Assembly (NCBI RefSeq): GCF_947503385.1
Contig: NZ_CANNDO010000005.1
Span: forward strand, 124,001-188,000
Direction: 5' to 3'
DNA length: 64,000 nt
Origin: an uncultured Tateyamaria sp.
GTDB lineage: Bacteria > Pseudomonadota > Alphaproteobacteria > Rhodobacterales > Rhodobacteraceae
The position numbers and the translations under genes were made by a program. The first letter of the stretch is position 1. Each line of letters begins with the position of its first letter. Positions 43,790 through 53,354 of this stretch are shown here, one piece after another. The notes below the pieces were generated by a model, which searched no databases, had not been told where the DNA came from, and worked only from the letters and a program-made list of their open reading frames with translations.

Positions 43790-44751
43790 AAGTTCATATT
43801 CTCGACGACTGGTTCGACACGCTGCGCGGGCTGCCCTGTTTCGCCAAACTGGCGGGACACAACGTAACCGTCTGGACCGATCACGAGCCGGACCCGGCGG
43901 CGCTGGCCAAACGGGTGCAGAACGCCGAAGGCCTCGTGCTGTTTCGTGAACGGACAAAGATCACCGCCGACCTGCTGGACCGCCTGCCAAACCTTCGGCT
44001 GATCTCACAGCGCAGTGTGTACCCCCATATTGACGTCGAAGCCTGCACCCGTAATGGCGTTGTGCTGTGTTCGAACATGCACTCCGACACGCCGTCTTAC
44101 GCGGCGGCGGAGATGACGCTGGCGCTGATGCTGGGGCACTATCGTCAGATCCCGCAACAGGCCGCATCGCTGCGGGCCGGGACCTGGCAGATGGGTGTGG
44201 GACGCACGTTGCGGGGGCGGACGCTGGGCCTTTATAGCTATGGGCGGATTGCGGGCGCCGTCGCGGAATACGCGCAGGCGCTGGGGATGAATGTGCAGTG
44301 GTGGGCGTCCGACGACGGACGGGCACGGGCCGCGGCGGATGGGCTGCGGGTGGCCGACAGCCGCGCGGCGTTCTTTGCCACCTCCGATATCGTCAGCCTG
44401 CACGTGCGGCTGAAACCCGAAACGCGCGGCCTCATCACGGCAGATGATCTGGCCGCGATGCAGCCGCGCAGCCTGCTGGTCAACACGTCACGGTCAGGTC
44501 TGATTGCGCCCGGCGTGCTGGAGGCCGAGATCGCGCAGAACCGGATATGCGCGGCGGTCGATGTGTTCGACCACGAACCCATGACCGACACGGCCAACAT
44601 CCTTGCCACCCATCCGAATGTGCTGGCCACCCCGCATATCGGCTATGTGACCGAAGACGAATTTGACCTGCAATTCAGTGACATCTTTGATCAGGTCAAC
44701 GCATTTTCCGATGGTGCGCCCATCCATGTGATCAACCCGTCGGCGCTTTGA
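43786..44751 (+). CDS. D-2-hydroxyacid dehydrogenase (NAD-dependent)
   Basis: 321 aa starting with GTG (VKVHILDDWFDTLRGLPCFA). The cofactor loop reads GLYSYGRIAGAVAEY, in place of GxGxxG. The catalytic Arg is in LLVNTSRSGLIAPGVL, Glu in the VFDHEPM region, and His in LATPHIGYVTED. It oxidises or reduces a 2-hydroxy acid; the family (PGDH-like) covers many substrates. The context (AbrB-like membrane protein, TcuA) suggests a carboxylate catabolic pathway. It overlaps the convergent membrane-protein gene by 20 bases. Confidence 0.88.
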   Translation: MKVHILDDWFDTLRGLPCFAKLAGHNVTVWTDHEPDPAALAKRVQNAEGLVLFRERTKITADLLDRLPNLRLISQRSVYPHIDVEACTRNGVVLCSNMHSDTPSYAAAEMTLALMLGHYRQIPQQAASLRAGTWQMGVGRTLRGRTLGLYSYGRIAGAVAEYAQALGMNVQWWASDDGRARAAADGLRVADSRAAFFATSDIVSLHVRLKPETRGLITADDLAAMQPRSLLVNTSRSGLIAPGVLEAEIAQNRICAAVDVFDHEPMTDTANILATHPNVLATPHIGYVTEDEFDLQFSDIFDQVNAFSDGAPIHVINPSAL

Positions 44752-45757
44752 ACAGCCGCGCAAAAAGCGGCGCACCAAGGATTACCACAAAAATACGCAA
44801 GACGTGGTGCGCAATGACAAAGGCCACATCGGCCCCGACGATCAGCGCCAACACCGTCAGTTCCGCCTGACCGCCGGGCGCAAAGGCCAGCAGCGCCTCC
44901 ATTCCGGGGGCAAGGCCCAAGCCATAGACAAACTCGACAAAGATCACCGTCAGCACCATCAGGATCACGCAGAACCCAAAGCTCGCCGCGAGGTCGCGGC
45001 GCACTTCGGCCATTGTGATGCCGCTGTATTTGGTGCCGACCGTTAGGCCGATAAAGAACTGCGCGGCCCAGATCGCCTCTGCTGGGGGGCGGTGGTGCAG
45101 CAAACCGGCCAGCGCGGCGACCGCCGCCACGATCAAAGGCCCAAGGATTGAGGCCCCGAACATGCCCAGCTTTTTGGCGCCCTGCCAGCCGATGAGCGCA
45201 CAGGCGACCATCAGCAGCAGTTGCGCAGGTGCGATGCTGGTTACGGGCGCGCCGGGTGCGTTGCTCAGATCCGCGCCCCAGATGCCTTGCAACAAAAACG
45301 GCAGAGCCGCCACAATGACCATCACCCGTGTCGCATGGATCAGCGACAGGCTGCGCGGGTTGCCGCCCGCCTCTTCGCCAAAGACCAACATATCCTGAAG
45401 GCCGCCGGGCATGGCGCTGTAGTAGCTTGTGGCGAAATCATAGCCCCAAAGGCGCTGGAAATACGGCACACCGACGAGGCCAATGGCGGCGATCATCACA
45501 GGGATCAGCAACAGCGTCGGCCACATGCTCGCCATGCTCATCAGCAGCACCGGTGTAAACGTCGCCCCCACGGCCACCCCAAGTACGGTGCGCATCCCCT
45601 CATTCACCACCGCGATGCCCCGCAGGCGCGCACCGGCGAGCGACGCGATCAGGCAGCCGGTGAGAGGGCCAAGCAACCACGGCAAGGGCAGGTTAGCCAA
45701 ATGGAACAGGGCGACCCCGACAAGAGCGATGGCAAAGGTGGCGGCAATGTGGATCAC
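44732..45757 (-). CDS. AbrB-family (PF05145-type) membrane protein
   Basis: 341 aa with about nine hydrophobic helices in two similar halves, e.g. LPLPWLLGPLTGCLIASLAG and GWQGAKKLGMFGASILGPLI. YYSAMPGGLQDMLVFGEEAG is the family hallmark, with the second-half counterpart LAFAPGGQAELTVLALIVGA. Despite the name, it is a membrane protein, probably a transporter. It begins in the last 4 bases of the GntR gene, so both are one operon; carboxylate transport is a reasonable guess. Confidence 0.85.
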   Translation of the reverse strand: MIHIAATFAIALVGVALFHLANLPLPWLLGPLTGCLIASLAGARLRGIAVVNEGMRTVLGVAVGATFTPVLLMSMASMWPTLLLIPVMIAAIGLVGVPYFQRLWGYDFATSYYSAMPGGLQDMLVFGEEAGGNPRSLSLIHATRVMVIVAALPFLLQGIWGADLSNAPGAPVTSIAPAQLLLMVACALIGWQGAKKLGMFGASILGPLIVAAVAALAGLLHHRPPAEAIWAAQFFIGLTVGTKYSGITMAEVRRDLAASFGFCVILMVLTVIFVEFVYGLGLAPGMEALLAFAPGGQAELTVLALIVGADVAFVIAHHVLRIFVVILGAPLFARLFKAPTG

Positions 45758-46374
45758 GCGTTGAGCACTTTCAGCCGGTAACGCAGCGAGGTTTGCAGGT
45801 GCACTTCTGCCGCTTCTCCAGCCGCGGCCACGTCGCCGATGGCGATGGCGTGCAGCATCTCTTCGTGCTGGTCTGCGACAATGCGGATGCGTTCAGGGTC
45901 TGCGAGCGTTGTGGGGCGCAGCAGCAAGAGCGCGTTGTTGAGACTGCGCGCCGCCTCCAGCAAAAATCGGTTCCGCGTGGCGTGATAGATGCCCCGGTGA
46001 AAATCTTGGTTAAGGGCAGGGGCCTCGTCCGGGGCGCTTGCCGCGATGGCTGCGTTGATGTCGCGCAAGGCGTCGATTTCGGCGGCAGCGGCGTGTTTGG
46101 CCGCCATTTCGGCAGCGGTGCGTTCCAGCACGATCCGCATCTCATAAAGCTCGACCAGTTCGGCATGGCTCAGTTGCCGGATCACGGCGCCCAGACGGGG
46201 ACGGTGTTCCACGATCCCGTCTGCCTCAAGCCGCCGCAAGGCCTCGCGCACAGGCGTGCGCGACAGCGACAGCCGCTCTGCCACCTCGACCTCGCGCAGC
46301 CGGTCACCGGGCTGAAACGCGCCACAGCGGATTTCTTTTAACAGGCGGGCATAGGCGGCCTCGCCCTGATTCAT
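45754..46374 (-). CDS. GntR-family regulator (FCD domain)
   Basis: 206 aa from MNQGEAAYARLLKEIRCGAF. Winged helix (GDRLREVEVAERLSLSRTPV, REALRRLEADGIVEHRPRLG), then an all-helical FCD effector domain with metal-site residues (QDFHRGIYHATRN, ADQHEEMLHAIAIG). The frame upstream to 46458 overlaps the operator and tcuA start, so it is rejected. It likely controls the AbrB-like gene, the divergent tcuA-like gene and the hydroxyacid dehydrogenase pair through GTATAC-type sites. Confidence 0.9.
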   Translation of the reverse strand: MNQGEAAYARLLKEIRCGAFQPGDRLREVEVAERLSLSRTPVREALRRLEADGIVEHRPRLGAVIRQLSHAELVELYEMRIVLERTAAEMAAKHAAAAEIDALRDINAAIAASAPDEAPALNQDFHRGIYHATRNRFLLEAARSLNNALLLLRPTTLADPERIRIVADQHEEMLHAIAIGDVAAAGEAAEVHLQTSLRYRLKVLNA

Positions 46375-46405
46375 GTCGGGCTCTGACAAATCGACGCTTT
46401 CAAAT

Positions 46406-46425
46406 CTGTATACACTTGGATACAG
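46406..46425. promoter_or_regulatory. CTGTAT-N8-ATACAG dyad, likely GntR operator
   Basis: CTGTATACACTTGGATACAG: perfect 6-bp arms between the divergent GntR and TcuA-like genes, 32 bases before the GntR start and 27 before 46452. Similar to the GTATAC dyad at 43519. Confidence 0.6.
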
Positions 46426-46451
46426 GATGAACGTAGCGAGGGAGAATGCGG

Positions 46452-47921
46452 ATGTCAAAACAGGTTATCGTCGTGGGATCGGGCAATGCCGCGCTTTGTG
46501 CGGGTATCGCGGCACTTGAGGCGGGCGCGCAGGTGCTGATGCTGGAAAAGGCCGGGCCTGATCTGGCGGGCGGCAACACAAAATACACCGCAGGTGCGAT
46601 GCGGTTCGCCTATGACAGTGGCGCGGACCTGAAACCGCTGTTGCGCGACCCGGATGACCCGCGCCTGCTGCGCACGGAATTCGGCAGCTACACGCAGGAC
46701 AAGTTTGGCGCGGACCTTCTGGGGTTCAACGATGGCCGCCCCCTGTCGCCAGAGCAGGACAAGCTGATCCGCCGATCTGGTGAGACGATGCAATGGCTGG
46801 CACAGCACGACGTGACGTTTGAGCCGATCTACAGCCGCCAGAGTTTTGAAAAAGACGGGCGGTTCGTCTTCTGGGGCGGTTTGACGCTGGCTGCCGACAA
46901 CGAAGGCGTCGGTCTCTTTGATATGGAGATGGCCGCGTTCCGGCGTCTGGGCGGCACGGTCCGCTTTGACAGTGCCGTGACGGGTCTGGTGCAGGACAAT
47001 GGCAAGATCACCGGCGTCCGTGTGGGTGACACGGAAATCGCCGCCGATGCGGTCATTCTTGCCTCCGGCGGGTTCGAGGCCAGCGCGGACATGCGCGTCA
47101 AACATATTGGTCCCGACTGGGCAGAGGCCAAGGTGCGCGGCACGCCGATGAACACCGGCGACGGGTTGGTCATGGCGGTCGAGGCCGGCGCGCAGGAATA
47201 CGGGCTTTATGGTGGGTGTCACGCGACGCCGATGGACCTTCACATGGCCAATTACGGCAACCTCGATCTGCCGCATGGGGACCGCAAAAACTACCGCAAA
47301 ATCTGCTATTTCCTTGGGCTGATGCTGAACGCCCGCGGCGCGCGGTTTGTGGACGAGGGCATCAACTTTCGCAACTACACCTACGCGCAGTTTGGTCGCG
47401 CGGTACTGGAACAGCCGGGGCATTTCGCATGGCAGGTGTTCGACGCCAAGGTGTTCGATCTGCTCTACGGCGAATACCACTTTCACGACGCGCATTTCGT
47501 CGAGGCGGATACGCTTGAGGCGCTGATCCCGATGCTGGACGGGGTGGACGCCGTCGCCGCCCGCCGGACGCTGGAGGCGTTCAACGCAGCCGTTGATGAC
47601 CAGACCGAATTCGACCCGACGATCTTGGACGGCAAAGGGACCATTGGGCTGCCGCTTGCAAAATCCAACTGGGCACAGCGGCTGGATCAGGGCCCGTTCC
47701 GCGCCTACCCCGTGACCGGGGGGATCACCTTTACCTATGGCGGGCTCAAGGTGGATGATGCGGGCGCGGTGATGGACCGGGCGGACGCGCCCATTCCGGG
47801 CCTCTACGCCTGTGGCGAGCTTGTGGGGGGCGTATTCTACAACGGGTATCCGGGCGGCTCCGGCCTCACCTCCGGTGCGGTGTTCGGACGGCAGGCGGGC
47901 TATGGTGCTGCACGCGCCTAG
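46452..47921 (+). CDS. tcuA: FAD-dependent tricarballylate dehydrogenase-like protein
   Basis: 489 aa. SKQVIVVGSGNAALCAGIAA is the FAD-binding Rossmann loop; VILASGGFEASADMRVKHIG and CGELVGGVFYNGYPGGSGLT (flavin contact) fit the fumarate reductase/TcuA family. TcuA oxidises tricarballylate to cis-aconitate. The gene context fits a di- or tricarboxylate, but no TcuB or TcuC is next to it. AGGGAG near 46439 favours ATG 46452 over 46446. Confidence 0.75.
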   Translation: MSKQVIVVGSGNAALCAGIAALEAGAQVLMLEKAGPDLAGGNTKYTAGAMRFAYDSGADLKPLLRDPDDPRLLRTEFGSYTQDKFGADLLGFNDGRPLSPEQDKLIRRSGETMQWLAQHDVTFEPIYSRQSFEKDGRFVFWGGLTLAADNEGVGLFDMEMAAFRRLGGTVRFDSAVTGLVQDNGKITGVRVGDTEIAADAVILASGGFEASADMRVKHIGPDWAEAKVRGTPMNTGDGLVMAVEAGAQEYGLYGGCHATPMDLHMANYGNLDLPHGDRKNYRKICYFLGLMLNARGARFVDEGINFRNYTYAQFGRAVLEQPGHFAWQVFDAKVFDLLYGEYHFHDAHFVEADTLEALIPMLDGVDAVAARRTLEAFNAAVDDQTEFDPTILDGKGTIGLPLAKSNWAQRLDQGPFRAYPVTGGITFTYGGLKVDDAGAVMDRADAPIPGLYACGELVGGVFYNGYPGGSGLTSGAVFGRQAGYGAARA

Positions 47922-50860
47922 GTGTTGACGTAGCCCGCCACCACCTGAAGCAGCCGGAACGCCGTGGCGGCGTCATTCTCGACCACGGCCATGAACTCTT
48001 CTTCGCCGATGCGCAGGCAGGTCAGTGCTGACCGCGCCCGCATATCAAGTGCGCGTGCCTCGCCCCGGATCAGACCCAATTCACCGACCAATGCACCGGC
48101 ACCGACAGTCGCAATCAGACGCTCTTCGCCATCATCTTCGGCGGGCAGAACAAGGTCCGCCTCGCCTTCGATAACCATGTAGGCGCCATCGGTCGGGTCG
48201 TCGTTCTTGTGAAACACGTAGTCGCCGGGCTGCGCGTCGTACCAGCGCGCACCAAAGGCCAGCAGACGCAACTGTTTGCGCTTGAGACCCGAAAACATCG
48301 GCGTTCTGCTCAGCGCGTCGACCTTGCGCGCCAGATCCGCGCCCACTTCACTGTCCGCCTCGGCCCGCGCCCCTTCGGCCCCGACAAGCCGCCCCTGCAC
48401 AATCTCGAAATGCTGGTCAAAGATGCTGTCATCCTCGAACGCGTCGTTGAGGTAGATGATTGTCGTCTCGGGCAGCAATGTCCGCAGGTTCTCGAACAGC
48501 CCCTGTTGCGCCTCCGCATCGTAGGACGCCAGCACCTTGTCGAGGATCAAGATGTCAGGCCGTTTGATCGCCGCACGGCCCACGGACAAAGGCTCCGCAT
48601 ACATCGCAGGCAGGTTGGCGCCCCCCAGCGCAATTGGCACCTCAAAGATCAGCTCAATCACCAGCGGCGTCACATCCGCCTCCGCCAACACGTCCCCCAC
48701 CAGCTTGCGCATGTCATCCGCCCGCGCGCCCGCCGTGTCCGAAATCTTGCCGAAAAGGGCATTTTCCAGAACGCTCAGACCGGCCACGTGGCTGTCTGCC
48801 CGGATCGGCACAAACAGGTCCTTCATCTGTTCGCGCAGGGTCTCGGAATGCAGGCGGCGCATCTCAAGGATCTGCCACGCCACGTTGTTGGGAAAGGATG
48901 GTCCAATCTGTTCCGCAGTGATCTTGGCAGGGATCGAGAACAGCAGCGCCAGTTCGCGGTCCTCCATATCGGCGCCTTGCGGTTTGCGTGTCACAAGGTC
49001 CAGCACATCCTCGTAGACCGACGCCTCAAGGCCGACCCGGCGAAACAGCGGATGGTCCGTGCCCGTCTGGCCAAAAATCTGGCGTAGCATTTCGATGATG
49101 TCGCGCGACATCGTCTCAAGCTGCGTGCCCAGTTCCATCTCGTGCAGGGTGCGCAGAAAATCCATTCGTTCGCCCAGCACTTCGGGCGTGATCTCGACAA
49201 TCGGTGCGGCGAACAGCAGGTTTTCGGACAAGGGCAGGGCGGGGTTGTATTTGTCCGGGTCAAAGCGAAAGACATAGCGGTCCAGACCGGCGGTCTTGAG
49301 CGCTTCGGCCACTTTGGGCCGCAACCGGATCAGCGCGTCCCGCAGCGTCGGATGCTCGTCTGGGTCAAAGCTCTGGTCCAGCGCGCGGCGCACAAGCGCG
49401 TCACTGCTGCCCATGCCCTGCACCAGCTGATACCAGAACCGGCGGATGTCGCCCTGATCCGAAAAGGCGCCGCGCATCGGGTCCAGCCAACTGGCGTGCA
49501 GATCGTCCGGGCTGTTGCCGACACGGGCCGCTTCGCGCATCGCCTCTGTCAGTTCGGTATCGGCTTGCGGGCAAAAGCGCATGGGCATCAGAACGTTGTC
49601 GCCAAAACTGCCCTGAAACATGATCGGGCGCGAACTGGCCTCACCCATGCGCTGGGCGATCACTGCCTGATGCAGAGCCCGCACATCGTGGCCCGAGATC
49701 GTGACCGTCCCGCTTGCGGCCATGCTTTCGCGGGTGATGACCTCGCCAAAGGCGCGGCGATCCTCGTCATTGGGCGCGGTAATGCCGACCGCGCTGCCCC
49801 CTTTGATTGTCAGGGAGATGTCTTCAAGCACCGGGTTGCCGTCGCCATCCCGCACCGTCACCTGATCCAGAACGATGTCGCCATGCAGATGCGGGATGTC
49901 GGTCGGATCTTCGTAGAACAGCTTTTCATCGACCATGCCCGAGGGCGCGAAACGCTCGGTGATTGTGTCCCAGCGCAGCGACATGTCGGCGCTCTGGTTG
50001 TAATAGGCCAGCAGCTCCTTCCACGGTGACGACAGGTCCTTGTAGGCGGCAAGCGCGGCCACCAGCGCACCCAGCGTCACGTCGCCCCGGATCACCAGAT
50101 AGCCGCCGATGGAAAAGAAAAAGAACGGCGTCAGTTGCGTGATGAAGTTGTTGAGGAACTTCATAAAGAATTTCTTCTGATAGATATCGAAGCGTATCTT
50201 GAAAAGCCGCCCCAGCCGGTCCCCGACCATCGCCATCCGGTGCCGCCAGCCGCCATGCTTGCGCAGCGTGCCCGCGCCCGCTGCGGCCTCGCCGATCTCT
50301 GCCGCCAGCGCGCGCACCTGAATGACGCGCTTTTTGTTCAACTGGTTGATCTGGCGTTGCAGCTTGGGAATCAGCCATGCCTGTAGGGGGATCAGCGCAA
50401 TCGCCGCCAACCCAAACGCCACCGACTGGAAAAACAAAAACCCGAGGATCGTCAGCATTTGCCCCGCTTGCAACACGGGCTGTGCCACCGCATCGCCCAT
50501 CAGCCCGCCCATCGGCTCGCTCTCGGCTGTGACCATGCTGACAAGCTCGCCTTGGCTGGTGCGCTCGAAATAGGGCTGGGGAAACCGCAGGATGCGCGCG
50601 ATCAGCGTATAGCGGAACCGGCGCAAGAGCCGTTCGGCCAGCACGCCCTTCATCGTATTGATCCGCATTTTCAGCAGACCGTGGCACAGCACCGCCAGCA
50701 GGAACAGGCCGCACAGGATCATCAGGTAGGTGATCTGGTCGAACTGATAGCCGTAGACTTCGATCGTGCTCGATCCTGCGCCGATCGCCTCGTTGATGAT
50801 GCGCTTGGGCAGCTCCAGCGTCAGATACAGCAGCGGGAATAACGTCAGCGTCACACACAA
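47918..50860 (-). CDS. ABC exporter-like protein with cyclic-nucleotide domain, degenerate ATPase
   Basis: At least 980 aa. Residues 1-300 are an ABC membrane domain (LELPKRIINEAIGAGSSTIE, FFMKFLNNFITQLTPFFFF). One nucleotide-binding domain follows but is split by an insert of about 300 residues. Walker A reads GITAPNDED (359-367), lacking GK[ST]; the signature is LSVGR; Walker B is ILILDK (Glu to Lys); the switch reads YLND instead of His. Residues ~850-975 form a cNMP-binding domain. The TTG at 50860 lies inside the first membrane helix. The frame continues 43 codons upstream with matching text (RSLFAFIWKFSKRDQ) but no ATG, GTG or TTG; ATA at 50920 would give MERSLF. Confidence 0.8.
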   Translation of the reverse strand: MCVTLTLFPLLYLTLELPKRIINEAIGAGSSTIEVYGYQFDQITYLMILCGLFLLAVLCHGLLKMRINTMKGVLAERLLRRFRYTLIARILRFPQPYFERTSQGELVSMVTAESEPMGGLMGDAVAQPVLQAGQMLTILGFLFFQSVAFGLAAIALIPLQAWLIPKLQRQINQLNKKRVIQVRALAAEIGEAAAGAGTLRKHGGWRHRMAMVGDRLGRLFKIRFDIYQKKFFMKFLNNFITQLTPFFFFSIGGYLVIRGDVTLGALVAALAAYKDLSSPWKELLAYYNQSADMSLRWDTITERFAPSGMVDEKLFYEDPTDIPHLHGDIVLDQVTVRDGDGNPVLEDISLTIKGGSAVGITAPNDEDRRAFGEVITRESMAASGTVTISGHDVRALHQAVIAQRMGEASSRPIMFQGSFGDNVLMPMRFCPQADTELTEAMREAARVGNSPDDLHASWLDPMRGAFSDQGDIRRFWYQLVQGMGSSDALVRRALDQSFDPDEHPTLRDALIRLRPKVAEALKTAGLDRYVFRFDPDKYNPALPLSENLLFAAPIVEITPEVLGERMDFLRTLHEMELGTQLETMSRDIIEMLRQIFGQTGTDHPLFRRVGLEASVYEDVLDLVTRKPQGADMEDRELALLFSIPAKITAEQIGPSFPNNVAWQILEMRRLHSETLREQMKDLFVPIRADSHVAGLSVLENALFGKISDTAGARADDMRKLVGDVLAEADVTPLVIELIFEVPIALGGANLPAMYAEPLSVGRAAIKRPDILILDKVLASYDAEAQQGLFENLRTLLPETTIIYLNDAFEDDSIFDQHFEIVQGRLVGAEGARAEADSEVGADLARKVDALSRTPMFSGLKRKQLRLLAFGARWYDAQPGDYVFHKNDDPTDGAYMVIEGEADLVLPAEDDGEERLIATVGAGALVGELGLIRGEARALDMRARSALTCLRIGEEEFMAVVENDAATAFRLLQVVAGYVNT

Positions 50861-51083
50861 TAGGATCAGCTGATCGCGCTTTGAAAACTTCCAGATAAAG
50901 GCAAAAAGTGAGCGTTCTATGAGACGTGTCCGATCCTGAATGCGTGGCGGCTGTGGTCTGGACGCGACACTACGCGCGGGTCGGGCCGAAAATCAATGTA
51001 CGACATGTGCGGCGACAGCACATGCGTTGCAGGGCGCGGCGATGCGCCCTAGGATACCGCCATCCGCAACCAAAGGACCGCGC

Positions 51084-51464
51084 GTGGCCGATCCTGTGAC
51101 GTTCTTCCTCGTTCTGCTGTTCCTGCTGCAGGCCAAGCACCTGTTTGCGGATTTTTACTTGCAAACCCCCCGCATGTTGCGCGACCGCGGGGTCTATCTG
51201 CATCTGGGCCGATTGCAACATGCGGGGCTGCACGCCGTGGGCTCGCTGGTGGCGTTTGTGCTGGTCGGGGTGCCGATTGTCACGGCACTGACCATCGCGC
51301 TCATCGAATGGGCGGTCCATTTTCACATCGACTGGGGCAAGGGGCGCTGGTCCGATCACACCGGGCACGGCCCGGATCAGGCAGGCTACTGGCGCGCTTT
51401 CGGGGTCGATCAGGCGTTGCACCAGTGGACGTACCTGATCATGGCTTGGGCCGCTTTAGCCTAG
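51084..51464 (+). CDS. DUF3307 membrane protein
   Basis: 126 aa from GTG 51084 (VADPVTFFLVLLFLLQAKHL), preceded by AAAGGACCGCGC. FADFYLQTPRMLRDRGVYLH with three to four hydrophobic helices matches DUF3307. ALIEWAVHFHIDWGKGRWSD has conserved charged residues in a loop. Function unknown. The longer frame to 50940 is unsupported. Confidence 0.85.
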   Translation: MADPVTFFLVLLFLLQAKHLFADFYLQTPRMLRDRGVYLHLGRLQHAGLHAVGSLVAFVLVGVPIVTALTIALIEWAVHFHIDWGKGRWSDHTGHGPDQAGYWRAFGVDQALHQWTYLIMAWAALA

Positions 51465-51599
51465 GCACGGACGCACCCGTCTCTGTCCCCAAAAAATCCC
51501 CCCCGGAGGGTCGGGTTGCCAATATCCCGAACGCTTTTCATTGACAGGACAGGCCGTGCTTGCCCTTGATGGGCCAAAGACCAACGCAAGGACAGACCC

Positions 51600-52715
<1,116 letters not shown>

Positions 52716-52740
52716 TCCAGCGCGCCGTCACGCAGTAACG

Positions 52741-52784
52741 CGACCCGGTCCACACGCACCTGTGGGCCGGGTCGTTTGCATTTT
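52741..52784 (+). terminator. Rho-independent terminator after frmA
   Basis: CGACCCGGTCCACA (52741-52754) pairs with TGTGGGCCGGGTCG (52761-52774), 14 bp with one wobble, loop CGCACC, followed by TTTGCATTTT. Confidence 0.9.
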
Positions 52785-52892
52785 CGGGCCTTGGCGCGTT
52801 TCGTCACGTCATTTGGCGCGATCTGCAGGTTTCGTGGGTCGCCAGATGCCCTATCCTGTTTCCCGAACCGATCTGTAGCTCAGGAGCGCGCG

Positions 52893-53351
52893 ATGAAACT
52901 GACTGTGAACGGCACCGAACACGAGGTGGATGTCGAGGACGACATGCCCCTGCTGTGGGTCCTGCGGGACGAGTTGAACATCAAGGGCGTCAAGTACGGC
53001 TGTGGCGTGTCGCAATGCGGGGCCTGCACCGTGCACATCGACGGCGAAGCGGTGCGCTCGTGCCAGACCGCAGCGGCGGATGTTTGGGGCGCGGTGACAA
53101 CAATCGAGGGCTTGGGCTCCCCGGACGCCATGCACGCCGTGCAAACCGCATGGCTGGAGCATCAGGTGGCGCAATGCGGCTACTGTCAGGCCGGGCAAAT
53201 GATGCAGGCTGCCGCCCTCGTGGCGGAAAACCCCGCACCCACCGACGACGAAATCGACACCGCGATGAGCGGGAACCTCTGCCGGTGCGGCACCTATCCG
53301 CGCATCCGCGCCGCGGTGAAAACCGCCGCCGCCAAGTTGCAGGAGGCCTGA
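52893..53351 (+). CDS. iorA: 2Fe-2S subunit of an isoquinoline 1-oxidoreductase-like enzyme
   Basis: 152 aa. The plant-ferredoxin cluster uses C37, C42, C45 and C57; the second cluster uses C95, C98, C130 and C132 ([21 protein letters not shown]). It transfers electrons from the molybdenum site in the partner subunit, whose gene begins 3 bases after the stop. Length and motifs are those of the small subunit of xanthine-dehydrogenase-family enzymes. GAGCG near 52885 precedes the start. Confidence 0.92.
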   Translation: MKLTVNGTEHEVDVEDDMPLLWVLRDELNIKGVKYGCGVSQCGACTVHIDGEAVRSCQTAAADVWGAVTTIEGLGSPDAMHAVQTAWLEHQVAQCGYCQAGQMMQAAALVAENPAPTDDEIDTAMSGNLCRCGTYPRIRAAVKTAAAKLQEA

Positions 53352-53354
53352 GCC

